DNA from: an uncultured Bacteroidota bacterium
Lineage (GTDB): Bacteria; Bacteroidota; Bacteroidia; Bacteroidales; UBA12481
Reading direction: 5' to 3'
Assembly: GCA_903851365.1 (NCBI GenBank)
Contig: CAINOB010000007.1
Coordinates: 1 to 61,704, forward strand
DNA: 61,704 nt
Shown here: piece by piece, positions 50,328 through 59,370 of the stretch
Layout: each line of letters opens with the position of its first letter
How positions within the stretch are numbered: the first letter of the stretch is position 1
Program-made: the position numbers and the translations under genes
Notes under the pieces: model-generated
Databases searched by the model: none
Seen by the model: only the letters and a program-made list of their open reading frames with translations
What the model was told of the DNA's origin: nothing

Positions 50328-50869
50328 TCAGGAACCGCTGCGGTTAACGGTATGGTTCCGGTGTACTCGTACAGGCTATGGGTGCGGTATGCGAAAGTCA
50401 TCCCCAAGCCGCGCCTACCGTCGGTGGTTGATCCGGTACCGGATCCATCACTGGCCTGGAATTTGGCAGAGCGGATTTCGCAACCCATGAGATAGAACTG
50501 GCCGGCACTGTCCTGAGCAATCAAGACCAGGTCCTCGTTCTTTGTTGCGTTCATGAACCCCAGTAACTTTTTGTTCAGCCCGGGGGCGAACACATGCAAC
50601 AAGAATTCATACCCTTTCCCACCTTCTTCTCCGATCACGTTGATATCGAGCTTGGCTGCATCCTCAGTGGTGTATAACTCGAACATCCGTTTCCCTGGTT
50701 TCATTGCGATGCTTCCGGTGGATGTACCGAGGGCATCGAGTGTTAATGGCAATTCGGCATCGACCGGCCAGGTTGCTACGTCGGACCAAAGTCCAAAATA
50801 GATCCGTTGAGCTAATCCTCCGAGGTTTTTACCATCAGTCAGCAATTTTCCTATATCTGCAAAATCCAT
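50297..50869 (-). CDS. Phage structural protein, tail-tube-like
   Basis: 190 aa from ATG 50869, which has AAGGA 5 bases upstream; the frame extends further without a good start. A beta-rich protein with TLDALGTSTGSIAMKPGKRMFELYTTEDAAKLDINVIGEEGGKGYEFLLHVF-type alternation, as in phage tail-tube or minor structural proteins; no firm family match. It lies directly after the capsid gene. Confidence 0.5.
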   Translation of the reverse strand: MDFADIGKLLTDGKNLGGLAQRIYFGLWSDVATWPVDAELPLTLDALGTSTGSIAMKPGKRMFELYTTEDAAKLDINVIGEEGGKGYEFLLHVFAPGLNKKLLGFMNATKNEDLVLIAQDSAGQFYLMGCEIRSAKFQASDGSGTGSTTDGRRGLGMTFAYRTHSLYEYTGTIPLTAAVPEPRFGQNILT

Positions 50870-50904
50870 TGTTTCCTTAATTTTAAAAATTGTCACTTCA
50901 AAAA

Positions 50905-51864
50905 TCAACCACCGACCGGTGGTGTCGGAACCAAATTAGTCCATACAGCGGCATTCATGCCGAAGCCCATACCTTCCCACCAGTCGCAGAGAAACGATAC
51001 CTCGCGCTTGCTCTCTTCGATGGAGAACTTTGTCTTGTTCGTGCTCTTCTTGGTCAGGTGTAGGAGGTTCTCCTTTGGGGTTGCAAAAATCAAATCCGTT
51101 CCATTAAGACAGGCAAGCTCTACAACCTTTTGGTTGGTGAAATCAATGGATTCATCAACATCCTTGTCGCTGGTGCGGAAGTAATGTCCACTGTCACGTT
51201 TATCCCGGAGGTAGTGTTTCCGCCAGGATTGTGACATGAAAACAGACATCTCAATTCCCTGGTAAATCTGAGATATACCGTCAACAAAAGCCTCGACCTG
51301 GTCATAAATCGTATCCTTATTCAGGGCGCCAAGCGGTACGGAATTGATCGTTGCATTGTCGACCCCTCGCTGGAGCTGAATACAAAGTCCGTCCATACTA
51401 CTTCCGGTTACTCCAGAGGTCCCAGGAGTGGGTTCGAGATATATGCCTTTACCATACTCGAAGAGTTCCATGTCGTGATTGATCTGAGGAATATATCCCT
51501 TTTCGATCAGAAATTTTACTAGTGGCCAATCCTTTCGGGTGACCGATTCCGATTCCAGAAAGCCAAGCCAGGTAGCCTCAACTTCATCCGGTGAGATATC
51601 CTCGTCCACCTTAAAGTGATACAAACGAATCTCGTTTGGGGTGAATGCGGCTGCATTCCGGGGTGTCCATCCTTTTTGGAACGGCTGCACTATATGCTGT
51701 GTAGTCAGCTTGGCAAGCCTGAACACAGTATCGTCAGTTTTGATCGGCATGCAGACACCAGGAGTGACGAGTCCCTGTGTCAACATTGTCCTTACACGGG
51801 TTTGGTTCTGGCCTGAGTTTTCGTAATAGGCCCCGAACGCATCAATGATTTCCTGAACATTCAT
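50905..51864 (-). CDS. Phage major capsid protein
   Basis: 319 aa. Placed right after a ClpP-like protease/scaffold gene, the usual order protease-scaffold-capsid. The sequence has a helical N-terminus, an extended beta segment and a C-terminus with FATPKENLLHLTKKST and WEGMGFGMNAAVWTNL, as in Bacteroidetes phage capsids. The fold (HK97-like) is presumed from position and length. Confidence 0.65.
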   Translation of the reverse strand: MNVQEIIDAFGAYYENSGQNQTRVRTMLTQGLVTPGVCMPIKTDDTVFRLAKLTTQHIVQPFQKGWTPRNAAAFTPNEIRLYHFKVDEDISPDEVEATWLGFLESESVTRKDWPLVKFLIEKGYIPQINHDMELFEYGKGIYLEPTPGTSGVTGSSMDGLCIQLQRGVDNATINSVPLGALNKDTIYDQVEAFVDGISQIYQGIEMSVFMSQSWRKHYLRDKRDSGHYFRTSDKDVDESIDFTNQKVVELACLNGTDLIFATPKENLLHLTKKSTNKTKFSIEESKREVSFLCDWWEGMGFGMNAAVWTNLVPTPPVGG

Positions 51865-51891
51865 GATAAATGGATTTGTTTGGTTTGAGAG

Positions 51892-52995
51892 TTAGTATTT
51901 GTCTTCCTGCATATGAGGCAGTGCGTTGAGCCTAGCCCAATCCACTCCGTCCCCTGATAGTACTGCGTCATGTGCTGTTTGCACTCCGGCGGGTGCTACA
52001 GCAGGCTTGGCGGCCATGTGGACACGGATAGCCTCAATCTTAGCTTCAATCGTTGTGGCTGAGGCAATACTTGGATCAATAGCATCAATGGAAGCAATAG
52101 CATTAGTACGATCTGTCACAGCCTGGTCCCTGGCAACCATGGCCGTATCCCTTTCGGTGACGATTTGCTGGTTGGCCTCGAGGGCGGTATTAATGGCTGC
52201 GGCCTGAGTTTCATTCAGGTAAATTCCTTCATCGGTGGATTCCAGGGAAACCACAGCCAGAAGGCTGTTCAATGCGGTGAATTGTTTCATGGTAAATATT
52301 GAGTTGATAATTTTCTTGATGGCGGTTGTTACCGAGGCAACGATCCCCGGCGAAGGGTCAAGGATAACCGGCAATGGATCCAGGGTGTTTTCGATGGTGC
52401 CCGGTATCGGCAGCTCGGAATAATTCAGCATGCTGATCATCTTTTGATTATTCAGAAGATTCTCTTTGGTGTCAGGTTCCGATAGTTCATCCACAAATCC
52501 CCAGCTAAGAGCTTCCTCGGCATTGAGCCAGATTTCCTCCTTCATCAGGGTTAAAATCTCGATGGTGGTTTTCCCGGTTTTCTTCGCATACATTTTTGCG
52601 AGCTGAAGGGTAACTTTCTCGAGGAAGAGTTTTTGTTTCTCGAGGTTTGCGATCATCTCGTCAATATCATCCGGATTCATGTTACCCCATTCATTGACCC
52701 ATGCAAGTGCTTTATGGATCAGATAAAATGAATTGGTGTTCATGATCACTTTCTTGGCACCCAGGGTGATCAATGTGGCTGCACTTGCATTAAATCCGAC
52801 AAGCTCAATAGTGATATCACCATGCTGGGCAAATTGATCGTGTATTGACAGTGCGTGATCCACTTCGCCACCGCGGGAAGAAACCCGGATGGTGAGCGGA
52901 CCCTTGCCGGCAGCTGCCAGGAAGTTTTTGATATAGGATTTGGAAAAGCCACCTGCCCCTATACCACCATCAATATCAAGTTGTAACGTACTCAT
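51892..52995 (-). CDS. ClpP-like prohead protease fused to a scaffold-like tail
   Basis: 367 aa. Residues 1-190 are a ClpP/S14-type protease: SSRGGEV, catalytic Ser in GFNASAATL (about 70) and His in FYLIHKAL (about 95). After about residue 200 a helical, Ala/Thr/Ile-rich part (AAAINTALEANQQIVTERDTAM) resembles a scaffolding domain, ending in GVDWARLNALPH. Fusion of protease with scaffold is known in several phages. Confidence 0.82.
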   Translation of the reverse strand: MSTLQLDIDGGIGAGGFSKSYIKNFLAAAGKGPLTIRVSSRGGEVDHALSIHDQFAQHGDITIELVGFNASAATLITLGAKKVIMNTNSFYLIHKALAWVNEWGNMNPDDIDEMIANLEKQKLFLEKVTLQLAKMYAKKTGKTTIEILTLMKEEIWLNAEEALSWGFVDELSEPDTKENLLNNQKMISMLNYSELPIPGTIENTLDPLPVILDPSPGIVASVTTAIKKIINSIFTMKQFTALNSLLAVVSLESTDEGIYLNETQAAAINTALEANQQIVTERDTAMVARDQAVTDRTNAIASIDAIDPSIASATTIEAKIEAIRVHMAAKPAVAPAGVQTAHDAVLSGDGVDWARLNALPHMQEDKY

Positions 52996-53029
52996 GTCCT
53001 ATTTTTCTTATGGCTATTAAATGACCAGA

Positions 53030-53049
53030 GCCACCAAATTACTGGTGGC
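53030..53049. terminator. Hairpin between phage genes
   Basis: GCCACCA-AATTAC-TGGTGGC, a 7-base stem with a 6-base loop in the 107-base gap between the 53103 gene and the protease gene. A short terminator or a processing hairpin. Confidence 0.4.
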
Positions 53050-53102
53050 CCAGGCAGAATGAAAGGACAAAAAAGCGGTGGAAACCTTACGGAACCTTTG
53101 TT

Positions 53103-53576
53103 TTAGCTGGGTTTATCAACGAAAACTGCACGGAAAGGAGACTGGCCGGTGAACTTAAATGATGCATGGTTCAGGTCCGAGATTTCCGCGCCGGATTTAA
53201 CATTGACTGCCAGGCGTAATGGATAATCCCGATGTCCTACTAATATATATTGTGTGTTCTGATCCATGAGGAGTATTCCCCAGGTGCGACCCGAGAGTAA
53301 ATTGAGATAGGTAAGGTTTCGGAAAGTGTGTTTGGGAACGGTAAATACAACGGTCTGATTGTAATAATCGCCGGCAGCTTGTACGGACTGTTCTTCCTCG
53401 AAAGATGCTGATTGAAAGGTAGGCCAGAATTCGTAGGCATTTTCAAGGCATCCGATCGGAAGTTTGAACATGCCCGGGGTGGTGCTCTTTTCCAGGGTAA
53501 AGAGTAAGTTGGACGGGATTGACCACAATTTTGCGATGCCCCCGAGGTTGTTTTTTTCGTTTTCTACTATTTGCAT
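53103..53576 (-). CDS. Phage protein, unknown function
   Basis: 157 aa, beta-rich, with NNLGGIAKLWSIP at the start and SFKFTGQSPFRAVFV near the end; it could be a head or tail accessory protein. Its first 134 bases overlap the 3' part of the preceding frame, an overlap better explained by a frameshift in that gene. Confidence 0.6.
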   Translation of the reverse strand: MQIVENEKNNLGGIAKLWSIPSNLLFTLEKSTTPGMFKLPIGCLENAYEFWPTFQSASFEEEQSVQAAGDYYNQTVVFTVPKHTFRNLTYLNLLSGRTWGILLMDQNTQYILVGHRDYPLRLAVNVKSGAEISDLNHASFKFTGQSPFRAVFVDKPS

Positions 53577-54216
53577 TGGGTAATTGGTTGGATTTCGAGA
53601 TTGTCCCCAGATCAGACAGCTGAACGGTAACTATTTCTTGAATTTTGCTATAAATCTCTTTCTCGAATGAGATTTTGTTTTTCTGGGTATGGCGGTACAA
53701 ATCCTTTTTTATTGCTTCATACGACCAGATTTCCTCGGGGAAGTTGTAATTGTTCTGAAACCGGTGGATGCAGTCGGCCAAGTTTCCGGTAACCGATACA
53801 TCCACCATGATGGAAGTCCTCATGAACCCCTTGATGTTTTGCTCGAAGCAGGCATTCAGTGCTGCCACTTGAAGTGGTTTGATGAACCAGCCAACGTCAT
53901 AAAAATCAGCTTCCGATACAACGAATTCCACGATATCGGTTCTGCTCTTATTGACTTCACGCATTTTCTCATGTTCACGCTGGTAAATTCTGGCTTTAGG
54001 GATATGGATTAGTTTTTCCCTTTGTGCCAACATATTGCAGTTGGTACAAGGCATTCTCTGCTGGTACTTGGGAGTTGGATCACTCAGGCACGAACGAAAG
54101 AAAGTGAGGTACGGATTGGCCGAAGGGTAGAAGTTTACCGGTTCACCGAAGTTTTGGATAAGGAATTGTTTGACATAGGGTTTACACGGTATGAAAACAG
54201 ATTTTCCTTTAAACAT
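53443..54216 (-). CDS. Phage protein, probably frameshifted near its 3' end
   Basis: 257-aa open frame. The body (PLQVAALNACFEQNIKGF, YSKIQEIVTVQLSDLG) is protein-like, with a CxxC (PCTNCNML) near residue 58. The last 45 or so residues are basic and Pro-rich and overlap the next gene by 134 bases. If the frame shifts by one base at a GGGG run near 53607, it continues as GDNLEIQPITQCK and stops at 53567, overlapping the next ATG by 10 bases, a normal arrangement. No family recognised. Confidence 0.55.
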   Translation of the reverse strand: MFKGKSVFIPCKPYVKQFLIQNFGEPVNFYPSANPYLTFFRSCLSDPTPKYQQRMPCTNCNMLAQREKLIHIPKARIYQREHEKMREVNKSRTDIVEFVVSEADFYDVGWFIKPLQVAALNACFEQNIKGFMRTSIMVDVSVTGNLADCIHRFQNNYNFPEEIWSYEAIKKDLYRHTQKNKISFEKEIYSKIQEIVTVQLSDLGTISKSNQLPNANSRKRKKQPRGHRKIVVNPVQLTLYPGKEHHPGHVQTSDRMP

Positions 54217-54407
54217 GGTGACCAGCGGTTAAGTTATTCCCTCACATAATTGTGATTTCTCCAAATGTAATGGAATTGATCTACAATTACGCGAAATAAC
54301 TAACGGTAACCGAAATGATTTCAATAGTCATGAATTACCTGTAAAGGTGAAAAGCTTGTCAGCCTCAGTAACTCTCAGTGACAAGGATTTATGGAAGGGG
54401 AAACTTA

Positions 54408-54560
54408 TCAAAGCTTGTCAAGACCGGGATCTTGAATCTCCGCATCCAATTTGAAGGCCAAGAAGCCTTCCTCAAACTCCTCACGCCGAAGTGTACCTTC
54501 TTCACCATATTGCTCATCAATGAGTTGAGCAAGAGTCTTGATGGTTATTTCTGTCTTCAA
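54408..54560 (-). pseudogene. Truncated XRE/HigA-type antitoxin fragment
   Basis: 50 codons from a TTG start with GGGAG a few bases upstream: TIKTLAQLIDEQYGEEGTLRREEFEEGFLAFKL. This matches the N-terminus of HigA/XRE antitoxins common in Bacteroidetes, but the frame stops just where the DNA-binding domain should begin. It is either a remnant or a short decoy. No toxin gene is seen beside it. Confidence 0.45.
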
Positions 54561-54630
54561 AATAGCACTCCCTGATTAAGTGATTGAACTTTTTGCCACC
54601 TGGCGAAGACAAAGCTACAGCTTGGCCCAG

Positions 54631-54789
54631 TTAATCAACTTTTGGTGCCGCAACTTTAAGACCATACTTTTTCCGAATTGCCTCCATCTCTTGTTTTAAA
54701 AGGTCAGGATGCTTCCAATACTTCTCACTTAACTTTTCCCGTATTTCCCGCATCGCTTTAACAGCGTCGTATGGCTTACTGGTTTTCAT
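54631..54789 (-). CDS. Small basic protein, possible toxin-antitoxin component
   Basis: 52 aa, helical and charged (PYDAVKAMREIREKLSEKYWKHPDLLKQEM). It overlaps the 54776 frame by 14 bases. The helical pattern resembles small antitoxins or accessory phage proteins; no firm family. Confidence 0.45.
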   Translation of the reverse strand: MKTSKPYDAVKAMREIREKLSEKYWKHPDLLKQEMEAIRKKYGLKVAAPKVD

Positions 54790-54904
54790 AGGCATTCAAA
54801 AGTACAATTTCTCTCGGTGTTCTGATTTCAATCATCCGTGAACCGATCCTCGGGTTGATTGAATTATAAATACGTCTATTGTCAAAGGTAACCAAAGTCG
54901 TCAT
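54776..54904 (-). CDS. 42-aa protein, possible fragment of a toxin
   Basis: A short frame with LVTFDNRRIYNSINPRIGSRMIEIRTPREIVLL that recalls the end of a PIN-type toxin domain (TFDxx...IEIxTPRE). It follows the upstream gene by 3 bases and overlaps the small basic gene 54631. Probably a remnant or small unknown protein. Confidence 0.4.
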   Translation of the reverse strand: MTTLVTFDNRRIYNSINPRIGSRMIEIRTPREIVLLNAYENQ

Positions 54905-54907
54905 TAC

Positions 54908-55126
54908 TCATTCCCCAAGGTATTCAACCAGCTTCTGAAATGTGTATTCCCTATTATCACCTCCGAAAACCTTATCCCGCTCGGAGCTTTCACCAAAGGA
55001 ATGAGCCACACGTAGCATTTCCATTACGTCCGGATTCTTCAGCAGTCGGCGCCGGCGAAGTGTCCGGCTCATGAGATCTGTAGGATTGAACCTAAGTAAC
55101 CTGGTAACAAATGATATTGGCTTCAT
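54908..55126 (-). CDS. Small phage protein, unknown function
   Basis: About 72 aa from ATG 55126; the extension to 55276 is less protein-like. Arg-rich SRTLRRRRLLKNPDVMEML with a GDNREYTFQKLVEYLGE ending. It may bind nucleic acid. No family recognised. Confidence 0.45.
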   Translation of the reverse strand: MKPISFVTRLLRFNPTDLMSRTLRRRRLLKNPDVMEMLRVAHSFGESSERDKVFGGDNREYTFQKLVEYLGE

Positions 55127-55247
55127 GATATTGTATGATTGACCTGCGTTAAGGATTGTAACGATATCCTTTTTGCTTAGGTGGCAAAAAGATAATAGCG
55201 GAAAGCCTGACCCGGAGGGGAACGCCCGGGATACTGTCCACTGCTCA

Positions 55248-55469
55248 TTACACTGAATCCTGTTTTTCAATCTCAAGCAATTCAGATACTTCTACGTCAA
55301 AGTATGCTGCAAACCGTTGAAATTCACTCACGGTCGGATCAACCACCCCTTTATAGATTAACCCCCATCGTTTGAAATTTACTCCGATTGCCAGGTAAAA
55401 GGATTCATTGGGCTTGAACCGGAAAACGTCATCTTCTTTCGACTGTATAAATGTTCTAATGCACTTCAT
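55248..55469 (-). CDS. Small XRE-like phage regulator
   Basis: 73 aa; VNFKRWGLIYKGVVDPTVSEFQRFAAYFDVEVSELLEIE follows the helix pattern of XRE-type DNA-binding domains (…PTxxxxxxxAxxFxVxxxEL) but lacks a clear recognition helix. Possible regulator of the nearby replication genes. Confidence 0.5.
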   Translation of the reverse strand: MKCIRTFIQSKEDDVFRFKPNESFYLAIGVNFKRWGLIYKGVVDPTVSEFQRFAAYFDVEVSELLEIEKQDSV

Positions 55470-55499
55470 AATGTATTGTTATTTAATAGTTTGTATTTG

Positions 55500-55733
55500 C
55501 TATAAACCATACCAATTCTCTTTGCGTGGCCTTTTCTCCTGGACTTTCGGGTCATGCTCACCGATAATCAGAATCTTATAATCGTTTGAAAAGCTTACCT
55601 CCGGTAACCAATCCCCATCAATCAGAAACTTGACTGCCTCTATAAATTTCTGAGGCTCCCGAAGATCGGCAAGGGGGTACCTCCCAGGCAACCTCTGTTT
55701 TAAATCTACGAATACGGTATCGATGTAATCCAT
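55500..55733 (-). CDS. Small phage protein, unknown function
   Basis: 77 aa: VDLKQRLPGRYPLADLREPQKFIEAVKFLIDGDWLPEVSFSNDYKILIIGEH. No family recognised. It lies downstream of the primase-helicase gene and the GTTCC repeats. Confidence 0.45.
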   Translation of the reverse strand: MDYIDTVFVDLKQRLPGRYPLADLREPQKFIEAVKFLIDGDWLPEVSFSNDYKILIIGEHDPKVQEKRPRKENWYGL

Positions 55734-55860
55734 CGGTTTTGTGGGTTAATAAATAAAATGGATGCTCTCTGCAGAATCGGACACTAATTCTCTGGTACAA
55801 GCGGAACAGAAAGAACAGAATCCTAACTCTCTTATATATATTGTTTTATCAAAAATATCT

Positions 55861-55996
55861 GTTCCATAAGAGCCCCAATTCCGTTCCATCTGTTCCGGGA
55901 GCCCTTCTGCTTGTTCCACTCTGTTCCGTTTTGTTCCAGATAAAAAGTGAGTTAAAACCATGGAGTACCCGCTGTTCCGTTTGTTCCGCTTGTTCC
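55861..55996. repeat. Nine GTTCC iterons beside the primase-helicase gene
   Basis: GTTCC occurs at 55861, 55883, 55892, 55913, 55923, 55933, 55974, 55983 and 55992, always on the plus strand. Intervals are 22, 9, 21, 10, 10, 41, 9 and 9, all close to multiples of one helical turn, so the copies would lie on one face of the DNA. Their place directly downstream of the replication gene suggests an origin or regulator-binding array. Confidence 0.5.
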
Positions 55997-56012
55997 GGTG
56001 CTGAGAAGGGTT

Positions 56013-59000
56013 TCAAAACTTGTCGCCCAAAGTTTGCTGGGTGTATTCATCACTTTCGGCCAGGGTAGGCGGTCCTCCGGCCTTGGGTTCAGGAAGGGTT
56101 ACAATCTGTTCGATGCCGCCTTTGTCCATATCACTAATGAGCGTAGCGGTTGACAGGTCGATGCCGAGATCTTTGTATTCAAAAACGGATGCCCATTCCG
56201 GTTTGGTGGTCCAGATTCCCTCGATGGATGCGGTTTTGTCAAAAAAGCGGAAGCGCTGCCGTTTTTTACCGAGGAACCGGGGGTCGTGGTTCAGGTAATG
56301 CTGGATGGAGTCTATCGGTAGGATCTTCTCACTGGCCATCTTTCCGTGTTTTCGGTATAACTGAAAGATCCTCGAGAATTGAATGAATATCAGGCTGGTT
56401 GCCACCGGATATTCCCGCTTGGTTTCCATGCCCTCGGTTTTGATTTCATGAACCATTTCAATCCGGTAATCAATGCCGTCGTGGATCAGACCATCGGAGG
56501 CCAGGAATTGAACGATCTGCCAGAAGCTTGATATTTCGCTCGACTTCTTGGTTTCCGCGTTCTGTATGATTATTTGTGCTGCCGAGAGTGCGACCAGGCT
56601 CTTGTAATCAAAGGCTACCTCGATCTCCCCCATAATGGCATGGTAGGTTGCAATCACCAGTAACCAGTTTCTGAAAATCCGGTCCTCGATCACGGTTTTA
56701 CCGATAGCTGCCTGAAAATCCTGACTGACCTGGTCATAGCTGGAATTGAAATTCTTAATAAAAAGACCTCGGAGCGAGAGAATCTGGTTGGTGATGTGGG
56801 TGTTACCCGACTTCTCAATCTCTTTGAGTTCGTTAAAATCCCTTTTTGCCTGATCGTCGTACTCGTATACATTGAAGGTAAGGTAAATGAGGCGGGAAAA
56901 CAGGGCAATATCCTGTGTCGGCATTTCCTGACCCGAGAGGATCACCCCGCAATCCACGGCGGTGGTTTCCTTTTTCTTGTCTTTGTCCATGTTCATCCGG
57001 GTCCGTCCGGTTCCATCCCACAAGCCTTTCAGGAATTCGATTTTATCGAGTTCGATGCTGTTTTTGTATTCATCGATGTGGGCGCACGCATTACAGAGCT
57101 GCGAAACATGGTCAGCAAGTGCAGCCTTCGAGGTATTATTAATATTGGGCCCTTTACCCATCTTCCCGAAAAAACTCATGATACTGACCGCTAACTCTGT
57201 TTTCCCGGCTCCCTTTGGACCGAACAGATCGAGTATGGGAAAGAAGTTGACTTTACGAATGATCACGTCCCGGAACAGGCTGGCAAAGTAAAAACAGAGT
57301 GCGATCATGGCATTGCTGCCAAATACAGTGATCAGTTTCTCACTGTAGTCCTTAAGGGTAATGGTACTGGTTTCACGATGCATGAACTGGCGCTCGGACA
57401 TATACAGCTGCAATTCCTTTTCCCAGATGCTCGAGAATGCCGGCAGGTAATAGTTCACTTCCTCATGGGTAACAATGCCATATTCATCAATCCGGGTGAA
57501 GCTGCCGTTATAAATGCCGTTGCCCCAAGAGTAAAAGCCGTCTTTGTGCCAGCCCAGCTGCTTGATTTCTTTACATGATTTGGTTTCCTGATACAGATAC
57601 CGTTTCAACTTATTGAGTTCGGTATCGGTCATTTCCCACAGGAAATTACCCAGGCTCTCGATAGCCTCCTTGAACCTTCCCAAACTGATCAATGAATTCT
57701 GGGGTAGCTCAATCACCCGTGTGATCCCGAATTCATTGGTTATTCGAAAGATGCGTTTGGCATCCACCACAGATTCGATGTGAAACAGGGGTACCAGCGT
57801 AAAGTTGCATCCCCGCTCAACGCCCTTCTGCGTGCGGAAATAGTAACAGTTATCGTTTTGATAGAAGCCGTATTTCTCCCAATCAACGAGCGAAACATGC
57901 TGTGGGATTCGGTCCTGCTTTGCTTCCTTCACTTCTTTTTCCACCTCCGGCGTGCCCTCTTTAACCAGTTCCTTCAGCCGGTCGGTCCAGATCTTTTTCG
58001 TGGGGATCAGCTTACTGACCTGTTGGATGTACATTTCATGACTGCCAGCATCCATTTGATAAATCAGGTCTGAGATTTCATTGACCGCCCGAAGTTTGTT
58101 TGCCGGGGTCCCGGGTAGGGCAGCAAACCGGACCGCCTTGCTGATGATGTAATCCACGATATTAATCTTGGCGTACTCATTGAACTGCTCGGTATCTGTA
58201 AAAAAACTATCGGCATCGATCTTTTCATTCCCGATCAGTTTACCTTCTGGATTTAAAATCGGAGCCCCTAACGGAAGTTCAATGATCTGGCAGCTCATGC
58301 CGTAATCCAGAATCATCTTGGCTGAGCGATCGATTGATTTCTTCCCAGCCGGATCAGAGTCCGGTATGATGGTGATGGTTGAACAAATCTCAGTCAAACT
58401 GTCGAGCTGCCCTCGGGTGAAGGAGGTACTGCAAATCCCGACCGTGTTGAGAATGCCGAGTTCGTGCATTTTGATTACATCGGCGTTTCCTTCTACCAGG
58501 TATACGTTGTCATTGAGTTTTATTGAAGGATAGGCAAAGTTGATCCCGTACAGGAGGCTGCTTTTGTGGTAAATTTCCGTTTCCCGGGTATTCATGTATT
58601 TGGCCTGATCCCCGGACATGGACCTGCCGGTAAACCCGATGATCTGGTTCGTGCGGTTCATAATCGGAATAATGAGCCGGTTTTTAAAAAAGTCGAAGAG
58701 TTTTCCCGGCGTTCGGGTGCTCTCCGATATCAGGCCTGCAGCGAGAAGGATTTCGGATTTGATGCCTTTACCTTTGGCGTGGGTGATCAAACCTTCCCAC
58801 GAATCCACTGCAAATCCGATCTTGAATGTTTTGATCGTTTCGGGGCTCCACCTGGATAGAGCGTAATCCAATACCGCCTTATTGGAAACATCCGCCAGGC
58901 AGGATTCAAAGTATTCACCGGCCACGGTATTGGCAACATAGAGGGATTCCCGGGTGTCATGTCTTTCTTGCTCCTCCGGAGTGAGCTCCTTGTCCGTAAC

Positions 59001-59276
59001 ACTGATGTTATGTTTGGATCCGATCAGTTTACAGGCCTCCGGAAAGGTTCGGTTTTCCTTTGCCATCACGAATGAAATGCCGTTACCGGTCGCCCCGCAA
59101 CCGAAGCACTTATAATTGTTCCGTGCCGGGAACACGGTGAAGCTGGCAGACTTCTCTGAATGGAATGGACACGATCCTTGCCAATTCAAACCCTTCTTAA
59201 TCAATGTCATGTGGTCGCGGATGACATCAATTATGGGTACAGCTAGTAGTCGGTCTATCGTTATTTGTGGTATCAT
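56013..59276 (-). CDS. Phage primase-helicase
   Basis: About 1087 aa from ATG 59276. N-terminal CHC2 zinc finger (CPFHSEKSASF...CFGCGATG), catalytic toprim domain (YLVEGNADVI), and a C-terminal ATPase with Walker A LFGPKGAGKT and the acidic HIDEY motif. The domain order is that of phage bifunctional primase-helicases. It anchors the right phage block as replication genes. Confidence 0.88.
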   Translation of the reverse strand: MIPQITIDRLLAVPIIDVIRDHMTLIKKGLNWQGSCPFHSEKSASFTVFPARNNYKCFGCGATGNGISFVMAKENRTFPEACKLIGSKHNISVTDKELTPEEQERHDTRESLYVANTVAGEYFESCLADVSNKAVLDYALSRWSPETIKTFKIGFAVDSWEGLITHAKGKGIKSEILLAAGLISESTRTPGKLFDFFKNRLIIPIMNRTNQIIGFTGRSMSGDQAKYMNTRETEIYHKSSLLYGINFAYPSIKLNDNVYLVEGNADVIKMHELGILNTVGICSTSFTRGQLDSLTEICSTITIIPDSDPAGKKSIDRSAKMILDYGMSCQIIELPLGAPILNPEGKLIGNEKIDADSFFTDTEQFNEYAKINIVDYIISKAVRFAALPGTPANKLRAVNEISDLIYQMDAGSHEMYIQQVSKLIPTKKIWTDRLKELVKEGTPEVEKEVKEAKQDRIPQHVSLVDWEKYGFYQNDNCYYFRTQKGVERGCNFTLVPLFHIESVVDAKRIFRITNEFGITRVIELPQNSLISLGRFKEAIESLGNFLWEMTDTELNKLKRYLYQETKSCKEIKQLGWHKDGFYSWGNGIYNGSFTRIDEYGIVTHEEVNYYLPAFSSIWEKELQLYMSERQFMHRETSTITLKDYSEKLITVFGSNAMIALCFYFASLFRDVIIRKVNFFPILDLFGPKGAGKTELAVSIMSFFGKMGKGPNINNTSKAALADHVSQLCNACAHIDEYKNSIELDKIEFLKGLWDGTGRTRMNMDKDKKKETTAVDCGVILSGQEMPTQDIALFSRLIYLTFNVYEYDDQAKRDFNELKEIEKSGNTHITNQILSLRGLFIKNFNSSYDQVSQDFQAAIGKTVIEDRIFRNWLLVIATYHAIMGEIEVAFDYKSLVALSAAQIIIQNAETKKSSEISSFWQIVQFLASDGLIHDGIDYRIEMVHEIKTEGMETKREYPVATSLIFIQFSRIFQLYRKHGKMASEKILPIDSIQHYLNHDPRFLGKKRQRFRFFDKTASIEGIWTTKPEWASVFEYKDLGIDLSTATLISDMDKGGIEQIVTLPEPKAGGPPTLAESDEYTQQTLGDKF

Positions 59277-59370
59277 AGAAAGTTGTTTGAAATCGAAAAA
59301 GGCAAAAAGATAGCTTTGTGTTGAGGACACAACATTTAAGAAAACCAATAGAAAATTGGGGTAGGGTGGT

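Noticed and set aside
54378-54575. Plus-strand 65-aa frame in the phage block
   Set aside because: The minus strand has a better frame with ribosome-binding site and recognisable antitoxin N-terminus.
55746-55961. Minus-strand 71-aa frame over the GTTCC repeats
   Set aside because: The content is explained by the repeat; no start signal or conserved pattern.
55861-55996. CRISPR array
   Set aside because: The repeated unit is only 5-8 bases with short variable gaps; no repeats of 23-47 bases and no cas genes.
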